From positions 1-6,467 of the forward strand of contig DCOH01000039.1 in the NCBI GenBank assembly GCA_002322865.1: a stretch of DNA of 6,467 bases, written 5' to 3'. The stretch comes from Sphingobacterium sp. UBA1575. GTDB lineage: Bacteria; Bacteroidota; Bacteroidia; Sphingobacteriales; Sphingobacteriaceae. The notes under the pieces were generated by a model, which saw nothing but the letters and a program-made list of their open reading frames with translations, was not told where the DNA came from and did no database searches. The position numbers were made by a program, and so were the translations under genes. Shown one piece after another: positions 1 through 4,674 of the stretch; the first letter of the stretch is position 1, and every line of letters begins with the position of its first letter.

Positions 1-95
1 ACCAAATTTGCCTGTATAATCAATTCAGAATTAAGCCAAAAATCTGTATACCTATATAAGGACAAGACATAAATTAGTATTTTGTTTGGTGTGAG

Positions 96-115
96 GTGTA
101 AGCACAGTGTAAGCA
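96..115. repeat. Two direct copies of GTGTAAGCA, 11 bp apart
   Basis: GTGTAAGCA occurs at 96-104 and again at 107-115, so the start-to-start distance is exactly 11 bp. This is the same period as the larger array at 217-335. Read on the minus strand the units become TGCTTACAC, which loosely resembles the CTTTAACCC core of that array. It may be an inverted outlier of the same repeat family, but two copies are too few to be sure. Confidence 0.45.
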
Positions 116-140
116 GGGGGCTGTCTAAAAAGGTCTCTTA
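116..140. mobile_element. IS-end-like sequence (GGGGGCTGTCTAAAAAGGTC)
   Basis: The sequence GGGGGCTGTCTAAAAAGGTC has the look of a terminal inverted repeat of a DDE-transposase insertion sequence (GGCTGTCT followed by an A-run). No transposase is present. TGTCTAAAA at 122-130 has an exact inverted partner, TTTTAGACA, at 473-481, so the two could bound a 360-bp non-autonomous element or relic. The match to IS ends is from memory of the general pattern, and no specific family can be assigned. Confidence 0.3.
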
Positions 141-216
141 AAAAAAGAACCCAGGTATAAAAAATCTTTCCATTTTCACTACTTTAATCTTTGGTTAGCT
201 TCGAAGATAAACCATA

Positions 217-335
217 CTGAAAGCATACTAAAAGTATGTAAAATCTATGCTTTACATACTTTCTCTATACTTTAACCCCGCTTTAACCCTACTTAAACCA
301 CGATTCTAACCCTAATTCAAACATATTTTGAATAC
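217..335. repeat. Degenerate 11-bp tandem array, about ten units
   Basis: The sequence can be cut into consecutive units of almost constant length: CTGAAAGCATA (217), CTAAAAGTATG (228), TAAAATCTATG (239), a 9-bp unit CTTTACATA (250), CTTTCTCTATA (259), CTTTAACCCCG (270), CTTTAACCCTA (281), CTTAAACCACG (292), a 12-bp unit (303), ATTCAAACATA (315) and a partial unit (326). Most begin with CTT or CTA and end in TA, TG or CG. An 11-bp period puts each unit on nearly the same face of the helix, as expected for a protein-binding array. Function is unknown. Confidence 0.6.
231..262. repeat. Perfect 12-bp inverted repeat with 8-nt loop
   Basis: AAAGTATGTAAA (231-242) and TTTACATACTTT (251-262) are exact reverse complements around the loop ATCTATGC. 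Two further inverted repeats use the same bases: CATACT/AGTATG (224-229 and 233-238) and AAAGCATA/TATGCTTT (220-227 and 246-253). The three pairings exclude one another. All lie at the left end of the 11-bp array. No T-tract follows on either strand, so it does not look like a terminator. Confidence 0.6.
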
Positions 336-446
336 ACAGCAGCGATACTAGGTGCAGAAAATGGAATATATAGGTTTAGAAGATCAAGCTAATTAATGGC
401 AACAATAATTCTTCTTTGCTGGCATTCTTTAAATGGTACAAGAAAT

Positions 447-481
447 TGTCTAACTTTTTTGGGGGCACTCTATTTTAGACA
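447..481. mobile_element. IS3-family-like terminal repeat relic
   Basis: TGTCTAACTTTTTTGGGGGC (447-466) followed by ACTCTA resembles the inner-to-outer order of an IS3-family (IS150-type) terminal repeat, roughly TGTCCAACTTTTTGGGTGCA. The flank to its left contains no transposase reading frame. TTTTAGACA (473-481) directly after it is the inverted partner of the sequence at 122-130. It could be a solo end left by deletion or a chance AT-rich match. Confidence 0.35.
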
Positions 482-524
482 CCTTCTTGGATACATCATA
501 TATTCACAGCGAACCTAATAATAG

Positions 525-550
525 AAAAAGGCCAACCAATGGTTGACCTC
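525..550 (-). terminator. Rho-independent terminator of the thioredoxin-like gene
   Basis: On the minus strand GGTCAACC, a 3-nt loop ATT and GGTTGGCC form an 8-bp stem with one G-T wobble, extended by one A-T pair and followed by TTTTT. It begins about 43 bases after the stop codon of the gene at 594-1151 and is correctly oriented to end its transcript. Confidence 0.75.
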
Positions 551-593
551 AATTTTATTTCTCAGGATCTAAATCCCTATGATTAATTCTAAT

Positions 594-1151
594 CTATTCG
601 CTTAATAATCCGATTAATTCTTTCTGGATGGCTTCGCCTTTATCCTCATTATACCAACGTTGGATAAATTCCTTGATTTCTTCAAAAGGTTTTCCTTCCG
701 CTTTCATCTGCTCAAAAATGGCCTGCAATACCGCAGGTCTAGGGCCCCACACCACTTTATCATGCCCTACATCGTTACGGATAATCAATTTTGGGATGGA
801 TTTCCCGCCATTGGTCAGGTATTCATCGATCAGGTATGGTTCGGTATCCCTCAATTGGATATCCAAATCAATGAATTCATTGTCCTTCACGATCTGGTAG
901 ATCTGCGCTACGGAATGTGCCGCATCCCCACACCAAGGTTCAGTAATAACGATCCAATGCTGTGGATCTTTAATTTGCTGAATACAGTTTTTCATTTCTT
1001 CAGAAGGTTCAAACTTTTTAAGCCATCTGGTCATCCTAGACCAGTTCAGCTTGGTGTAGTTCAGGTAATCAGCATCGTTGGAGTATGCTTCGTGATTTTC
1101 TGTGTTTGTTAAAATATCTTCGAAGTAACTCAGGTATTCGTCAAAATTCAT
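594..1151 (-). CDS. Thioredoxin family protein (Thioredoxin_9-like)
   Basis: This 185-residue cytoplasmic protein has no signal peptide or membrane segment. It matches what I know of the Bacteroidota thioredoxin-fold family usually placed in Thioredoxin_9 (PF14595). An N-terminal helical part (1-60) is followed by the fold's first strand HWIVIT (65-70), then the active-site-like motif EPWCGDAAHS (71-80) and the loop SIPKLI (118-123), where Pro120 fits the cis-proline of thioredoxins. The usual CXXC is reduced to one cysteine, Cys74, with Ala77 at the second position; another cysteine lies at 56. That argues against ordinary dithiol-disulfide exchange and leaves the activity unknown. The ATG at 1149-1151 begins the MNFDEYL sequence and sits close behind a good -7 box. 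The gene stands alone, divergent from dnaK, with its own terminator. Family assignment is fairly secure; function is not. Confidence 0.85.
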   Translation of the reverse strand: MNFDEYLSYFEDILTNTENHEAYSNDADYLNYTKLNWSRMTRWLKKFEPSEEMKNCIQQIKDPQHWIVITEPWCGDAAHSVAQIYQIVKDNEFIDLDIQLRDTEPYLIDEYLTNGGKSIPKLIIRNDVGHDKVVWGPRPAVLQAIFEQMKAEGKPFEEIKEFIQRWYNEDKGEAIQKELIGLLSE

Positions 1152-1169
1152 GTTTGATTTCTATTTCCA

Positions 1170-1200
1170 CAAAAGTAATCAAATAATGGATAATTCAGAA
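1170..1200 (-). promoter_or_regulatory. Candidate promoter of the thioredoxin-like gene
   Basis: On the minus strand TACTTTTG (1177-1170) matches the Bacteroidota -7 box TAnnTTTG at every defined position. The -33 region about 19-20 bp upstream reads TTCTG instead of TTG, so that half is weak. The predicted transcript would start about 12-15 bases before the ATG, a short leader typical of this phylum. Confidence 0.5.
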
Positions 1201-1204
1201 ATGA

Positions 1205-1271
1205 TGACAGAATGTCACATTCCAATGACAATAGCAGGTAAAAATTACCGCGTTTTCGCTGACAAAGTTAG
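1205..1271. promoter_or_regulatory. TGACA/TGTCA palindromes upstream of dnaK
   Basis: TGACA-GAA-TGTCA (1205-1217) is a perfect 13-bp palindrome. A third half-site TGACA follows at 1226-1230, and an imperfect version, CTGACAAAGTTAG, occurs at 1259-1271. They lie about 80-150 bp upstream of the dnaK start codon, where an operator or upstream activator site would be expected. It is not CIRCE, which is built on TTAGCACTC and GAGTGCTAA. The cognate regulator cannot be named from the sequence. Confidence 0.5.
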
Positions 1272-1281
1272 AAAAAACCAT

Positions 1282-1299
1282 TTGGCATAAGCGTTGTTG
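1282..1299 (+). promoter_or_regulatory. Sigma-54-like -24/-12 element before dnaK
   Basis: TTGGCATAAGCGTTGTTG has a -24-like TTGGCA and a -12-like TTGTT. The GG at 1284-1285 is ten bases from the position where the consensus TTGGCAC-N5-TTGCT has GC; here that position reads GT. The match is therefore good at -24 and imperfect at -12. Use of this element would give a leader of about 45 bases. It overlaps the -33 TTG of the alternative promoter. Confidence 0.4.
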
Positions 1300-1326
1300 A
1301 TAGAATAGGGAATCGAAATATTTTAA
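1297..1326 (+). promoter_or_regulatory. Candidate housekeeping promoter of dnaK
   Basis: TTG (1297-1299) is separated by exactly 19 bp from TATTTTAA (1319-1326). The spacing equals the Bacteroidota consensus TTG-N19-TAnnTTTG; the -7 box agrees at TA and the first two T positions and differs in the last two bases. A transcript would begin near 1332, leaving about a 20-base leader. It may serve basal expression, alone or with the overlapping sigma-54-like element. Confidence 0.4.
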
Positions 1327-1352
1327 GTTTTAAAAAGATAACACAACAAGAT

Positions 1353-3275
1353 ATGTCAAAAATTATAGGAATCGACTTAGGAACTACCAACTCATGTGTA
1401 GCCGTAATGGAAGGTAATGAGCCGGTAGTAATTGCCAACAACGAAGGTAAACGCACTACACCTTCAATCGTGGCATTTGTAGAAGGTGGTGAACGTAAGG
1501 TTGGAGATCCTGCGAAACGTCAAGCAATTACAAACCCGCACAAAACTGTTTATTCTATCAAACGTTTTATGGGTGTTACTTACGACGAGGCAAAGAATGA
1601 GATCGAACATGTTCCTTATAAGGTAGTAAAAGGCGACAACAATACACCTCGTGTGGAAATTGATGATCGCAAATATACACCACAAGAAATTTCAGCCATG
1701 ATCCTTCAGAAAATGAAGAAAACGGCTGAGGATTATTTAGGTCAGGAAGTTTCTCGCGCGGTAATTACCGTTCCTGCATACTTCAACGACGCACAACGTC
1801 AAGCAACAAAAGAAGCTGGTGAGATCGCTGGTTTGAAAGTAGAGCGTATCATCAACGAACCAACTGCTGCAGCATTGGCTTACGGTTTAGAAAAGTCTGA
1901 TAAAGACATGAAGATCGTGGTATTCGACTGTGGTGGTGGTACGCATGACGTTTCTGTTCTTGAATTAGGCGACGGCGTATTCGAAGTAAAATCTACCGAT
2001 GGTGATACACACTTAGGTGGTGATGACTTTGATAACGCGATCATTAACTGGTTAGCAGCTGAATTTGCTGACGAGAACAATGGTTTCGACCTGAAAAAAG
2101 ATGCAATGGCATTACAACGCTTGAAAGAAGCTGCTGAAAAAGCAAAAATCGAATTATCAAGCACTACTTCAACAGAGATCAATTTACCATATATCACTGC
2201 TGATGCAACAGGACCAAAACACTTAGTACGCAATTTATCACGTGCTAAATTTGAAAGCTTAGTAGGACCGCTTATCGAGCGTACTATCGAGCCTTGTCGT
2301 ACAGCATTGAAAAACGCAGGTTACTCTACTTCAGATATCGATGAAGTAATCTTAGTAGGTGGATCGACCCGTATCCCAGCAATCGTAGAAGCTGTTAAAA
2401 AATTCTTCGGAAAAGAACCTTCAAAAGGTGTTAACCCGGATGAGGTGGTAGCATTAGGTGCTGCAATCCAAGGTGGTGTATTAACCGGTGAAGTGAAAGA
2501 TGTATTGTTATTGGATGTTACCCCACTTTCCTTGGGTATTGAAACCATGGGTGGTGTAATGACCAAATTGATCGAATCAAATACCACGATCCCTACTCGT
2601 AAATCGGAAGTATTCTCGACTGCATCTGACAACCAACCATCCGTAGAGATCCATGTATTGCAAGGTGAGCGACCAATGGCTGCACAGAACCGTACCTTAG
2701 GACGTTTCCAATTGACAGACATCCCTCCTGCACCTCGTGGTATCCCGCAGATCGAAGTGGTATTTGACATCGATGCGAACGGTATCATCAAAGTATCGGC
2801 GATCGATAAAGCAACCGGTAAAGAGCAGAATATCCGTATTGAGGCATCTTCTGGTCTTTCGGAAGAGGAAGTAAAGAAAATGAAGCAAGAAGCGGAAGCT
2901 AATGCGGAAGCGGATAAAAAAGTGAAAGAGGAAGTGGATAAGTTGAACTCTGCTGATGCTTTGATCTTCTCTACTGAAAAACAATTGAAAGAATATGGCG
3001 AGAAAATCTCGGCAGATAAGAAAGCTCCAATTGAAGCAGGATTAGAGAAATTGAAAACTGCTCATGCAGCGAAAAACTTCGCAGATATTGATTCGGCATC
3101 TGCTGAATTACAGGCTGCTTGGAATGCAGCATCGGAAGAGATGTACGCTGCATCTAACCAAGGCGCTGGAGATCAACAAGCACAAGGTGATGCTGGTCAA
3201 GGTCAAGCTAATACTGGCGGAAACCAAGGCGGAGCGGATGATGTGCAGGATGTTGACTTCGAAGAAGTGAAATAA
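1353..3275 (+). CDS. dnaK: Molecular chaperone DnaK (Hsp70)
   Basis: This is a full-length 640-residue cytosolic Hsp70. It uses ATP to bind and release exposed hydrophobic segments of unfolded proteins, working with DnaJ and GrpE. The nucleotide-binding domain (about 1-382) shows DLGTTNS (8-14), Lys70 in the position of the catalytic lysine, NEPTAAALAYG (168-178), the second phosphate loop DCGGGTHDVS (192-201) and VGGSTRIP (335-342). The linker is DVLLLDVTPLS (383-393). The substrate-binding beta domain (about 394-500) and helical lid (about 501-600) follow, then a Gly/Gln-rich tail ending DVDFEEVK. The start ATG gives the conserved MSKIIGIDLG. The second phosphate loop has Cys193 and His198 where E. 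coli has Leu and Phe, probably a lineage variant. No grpE or dnaJ adjoins it. A terminator follows the stop by about 53 bases, so it appears monocistronic. Confidence 0.98.
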   Translation: MSKIIGIDLGTTNSCVAVMEGNEPVVIANNEGKRTTPSIVAFVEGGERKVGDPAKRQAITNPHKTVYSIKRFMGVTYDEAKNEIEHVPYKVVKGDNNTPRVEIDDRKYTPQEISAMILQKMKKTAEDYLGQEVSRAVITVPAYFNDAQRQATKEAGEIAGLKVERIINEPTAAALAYGLEKSDKDMKIVVFDCGGGTHDVSVLELGDGVFEVKSTDGDTHLGGDDFDNAIINWLAAEFADENNGFDLKKDAMALQRLKEAAEKAKIELSSTTSTEINLPYITADATGPKHLVRNLSRAKFESLVGPLIERTIEPCRTALKNAGYSTSDIDEVILVGGSTRIPAIVEAVKKFFGKEPSKGVNPDEVVALGAAIQGGVLTGEVKDVLLLDVTPLSLGIETMGGVMTKLIESNTTIPTRKSEVFSTASDNQPSVEIHVLQGERPMAAQNRTLGRFQLTDIPPAPRGIPQIEVVFDIDANGIIKVSAIDKATGKEQNIRIEASSGLSEEEVKKMKQEAEANAEADKKVKEEVDKLNSADALIFSTEKQLKEYGEKISADKKAPIEAGLEKLKTAHAAKNFADIDSASAELQAAWNAASEEMYAASNQGAGDQQAQGDAGQGQANTGGNQGGADDVQDVDFEEVK

Positions 3276-3328
3276 TTTAAGCGATTTATTGATCCTTCGG
3301 GGTTTCATTAAATTATCCTTATCATATG

Positions 3329-3362
3329 AAAGGGAGTTTCCAAATGGAAACTCCCTTTTTTT
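3329..3362 (+). terminator. Strong rho-independent terminator of dnaK
   Basis: AAAGGGAGTTTCC (3329-3341) and GGAAACTCCCTTT (3346-3358) form a perfect 13-bp stem around the loop AAAT, and seven T residues follow (3356-3362). A-residues before the left arm make weak function on the opposite strand possible as well. The last T is also the first base of the neighbouring REP-like element. Confidence 0.92.
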
Positions 3363-3438
3363 GTCATCCTGAACATCGTCGAAGGATCTGTACGGGTTGG
3401 ACAACGAACAGATCCTTCGACTAACGCTCAGGATGACA
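3362..3438. repeat. REP-like intergenic palindrome (GTCATCCTGA type)
   Basis: The outer arms TGTCATCCTGA (3362-3372) and TCAGGATGACA (3428-3438) are perfect complements, as are the inner arms GTCGAAGGATCTGT (3378-3391) and ACAGATCCTTCGAC (3408-3421). The arms are separated by unequal internal bulges (5 and 6 bases) and a 16-base loop. I recognise this as the dispersed palindromic repeat found between genes in many Sphingobacteriaceae and other Bacteroidota. Only one copy is in this window. Such elements are thought to be spread by REP-associated transposases (general knowledge; no such gene is here). Confidence 0.8.
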
Positions 3439-3472
3439 TAGCCCCACGATTAGGGATAATCCCTCAAAATAA

Positions 3473-3601
3473 TTACCGATAATGCCGCAAAATTCCCTTA
3501 TCAAATACTGTCCACACACCAGCAGGAAGTTTGGCTCTTTTGAGCGCCTGATTAGACCAGGTGTTACAGGAATAAAACAGGCTATATGCCCCCTTTTGTT
3601 T
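3473..3601 (-). pseudogene. C-terminal remnant of a DUF2459/TIGR02117-like protein
   Basis: On the minus strand 42 codons run from 3601 to a TAA at 3473-3475. They include GAYSLFYSCNTWSNQALK and, further on, GVWTVFDKGI, ending in RHYR. The pattern of Cys-Asn-Thr-Trp followed by an AL-K helix and FDKGI resembles the C-terminus of DUF2459 (TIGR02117) proteins, whose full length is several times greater. An in-frame TGA (3602-3604) lies immediately upstream, there is no in-frame ATG, and the terminator of the nucleotidyltransferase gene lies just beyond. The body of the gene has therefore been lost, and I see no other part of it in the window. The family call rests on recalled motifs; that this was once protein-coding is the firmer part of the claim. 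Confidence 0.6.
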
Positions 3602-3635
3602 TCATTATGGTTTATAATTGAACCCCAATAATAAG

Positions 3636-3675
3636 AAAAACGGCTAAAGAAATCCTTACAATTTCCTTAGCCGTT
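3636..3675 (-). terminator. Strong rho-independent terminator of the nucleotidyltransferase gene
   Basis: On the minus strand AACGGCTAAGGAAAT and ATTTCTTTAGCCGTT form a 15-bp stem with a single G-T wobble and a 7-base loop, followed by TTTTTC. It starts about 27 bases after the TAA at 3703-3705. It closes the HerA-nucleotidyltransferase transcript and isolates it from the gene remnant beyond. Confidence 0.92.
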
Positions 3676-3702
3676 ATATAATTCGTTGAAAGTTGCTCCT
3701 GC

Positions 3703-4617
3703 TTAGAACAATTTCTCCGGATAAACTTTATCGGTAATCAATTTAGAGATGCTCTCCTGAACGATCGGCTTATCTTCTACATACGTTACGCCGAACCATT
3801 TTGAAGAGGTAGGAATCACTTTAAAGTCCGCCATACCATGCTTCACCATGTAATCAGGGATGGTAGGGATAAAAAATTCAGATTTAGGATTATCTCCATT
3901 CTCTTCCACAAATTTTGGAAACAGATCCATACATACCTCAAACACCTTTGGTGTGAATCCCCAGAAGTTCATGGATACCCTAGCATCTGCAGGAAGTTCT
4001 GTCTGCACGCCATTCTCTTCATAAACGATCTTACGGTTTCCGTTGTCATCCGTTACGTAATAGATATTCGTACGCTCGGTAACCGATTCCATATTTCCTT
4101 CTTCGTTCACTTCACAAACCCCTCTGGAAACATAACCATAGTCCGACATGGTATTACCCACTTCAAAGCCCATTAAGGACATGTGTGTATCGGAAACTTC
4201 GTTGGTCAGGAAATCCGCCATTTTCTGGAAGGCATCATAACCATAGAAATCATCGGCATTGATCACACAGAAAGGACCGTCAACAACATCCTTAGCGCTC
4301 ATTACCGCATGGGCAGTACCCCAAGGTTTTGTACGTTCGATTTCCTTGTCAACACCAAATTTCTTCAGGTTGAAATCCTGGAAGGCATAATCCACTTCGA
4401 TTTTCCCGGCGAATTTTGCATCAAACTTATCACGCATCACCTGCTCAAATTCTTGGCGGATAATAAAAACTACTTTACCAAATCCTGCACGAATAGCATC
4501 ATAAATTGAATAGTCGATAATAGATTCTCCATGTGGACCAAATCCGTCAACTTGCTTTAATGATCCGTAGCGGCTTGCCATTCCTGCTGCTAATACTACC
4601 AAAGTAGGTTTTCCCAT
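3703..4617 (-). CDS. Sugar-phosphate nucleotidyltransferase family protein
   Basis: This 304-residue cytoplasmic protein belongs to the NTP_transferase superfamily (GT-A-like fold), whose members join a nucleoside triphosphate and a sugar 1-phosphate to give an NDP-sugar and pyrophosphate. The N-terminal nucleotide loop is LAAGMASRYG (9-18), followed by LKQ with Lys21. KPWGTAHAV (97-105) and NADDFYG (120-126) fit the base-contact and metal-binding segments, with Asp121/Asp122 as likely metal ligands. DYGYVSRG (159-166) and the C-terminal WFGVTYVEDK (274-283) also look like conserved active-site parts. It lacks the RmlA/GalU signature details that would fix a substrate, and neighbouring genes give no pathway clue, so the sugar and nucleotide are unassigned. 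The ATG at 4615-4617 begins directly before the first strand (KPTLVVLAAG), so no upstream extension is needed. It follows the HerA gene by 57 bp and has its own promoter-like box. Confidence 0.88.
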   Translation of the reverse strand: MGKPTLVVLAAGMASRYGSLKQVDGFGPHGESIIDYSIYDAIRAGFGKVVFIIRQEFEQVMRDKFDAKFAGKIEVDYAFQDFNLKKFGVDKEIERTKPWGTAHAVMSAKDVVDGPFCVINADDFYGYDAFQKMADFLTNEVSDTHMSLMGFEVGNTMSDYGYVSRGVCEVNEEGNMESVTERTNIYYVTDDNGNRKIVYEENGVQTELPADARVSMNFWGFTPKVFEVCMDLFPKFVEENGDNPKSEFFIPTIPDYMVKHGMADFKVIPTSSKWFGVTYVEDKPIVQESISKLITDKVYPEKLF

Positions 4618-4655
4618 AATATAAATTTTTGTTTAGTATTCTTAATTTCTATGCG

Positions 4656-4663
4656 CAAATATA
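4656..4663 (-). promoter_or_regulatory. -7 box upstream of the nucleotidyltransferase gene
   Basis: TATATTTG on the minus strand matches TAnnTTTG exactly. It lies in the 57-bp gap just after the HerA stop codon, about 38 bases before the ATG. The expected -33 TTG is absent at 19 bp, where the sequence is A-rich. The box suggests the gene can be transcribed separately as well as by read-through. Confidence 0.5.
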
Positions 4664-4674
4664 CTATTTTACTG

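Larger units (their letters stand above)
1..522. other. Gene-free accessory-like region left of the thioredoxin-like gene
   Basis: No reading frame of useful length or recognisable protein similarity is visible here on either strand, and stop codons are dense in all frames. The stretch is very AT-rich. It holds a short 11-bp-spaced direct repeat, a degenerate 11-bp array with nested inverted repeats, and two IS-end-like sequences, each listed separately. The mixture suggests a site of past insertions and repeat growth between two chromosomal genes. The gene to the left lies outside the window, so I cannot say whether the array is a control region for it. Confidence 0.6.

Noticed and set aside
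217..335. CRISPR array
   Set aside because: Units are 11 bp, contiguous and degenerate, with no spacers and no cas genes.
628..1112. Overlapping plus-strand frames of 90 and 150 codons opposite the thioredoxin-like gene
   Set aside because: They are antisense shadows of a well-supported protein and show no domain-like pattern.
1152..1352. CIRCE (HrcA operator) for dnaK
   Set aside because: Neither TTAGCACTC nor GAGTGCTAA occurs in the intergenic region.
1268..1456. Minus-strand frame of 62 codons across the dnaK start
   Set aside because: It overlaps the conserved dnaK N-terminus antisense, has no recognisable motif and no promoter.
1880..2791. Two long minus-strand frames inside dnaK (117 and 156 codons)
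   Set aside because: Antisense open frames are common in conserved, biased coding sequence; no motifs are seen.
3108..3404. Minus-strand frame of 98 codons starting in the REP element and running into dnaK
   Set aside because: Its first third is translation of the REP palindrome and terminator, and the rest is antisense to dnaK.
3449..3463. AGGGAT-A-ATCCCT palindrome
   Set aside because: A 6-bp arm around one base cannot form a stable RNA hairpin, and it lies in decayed sequence with no gene to control.
3838..4509. Plus-strand frames of 112 and 108 codons opposite the nucleotidyltransferase gene
   Set aside because: Antisense shadows of a protein with clear family motifs.
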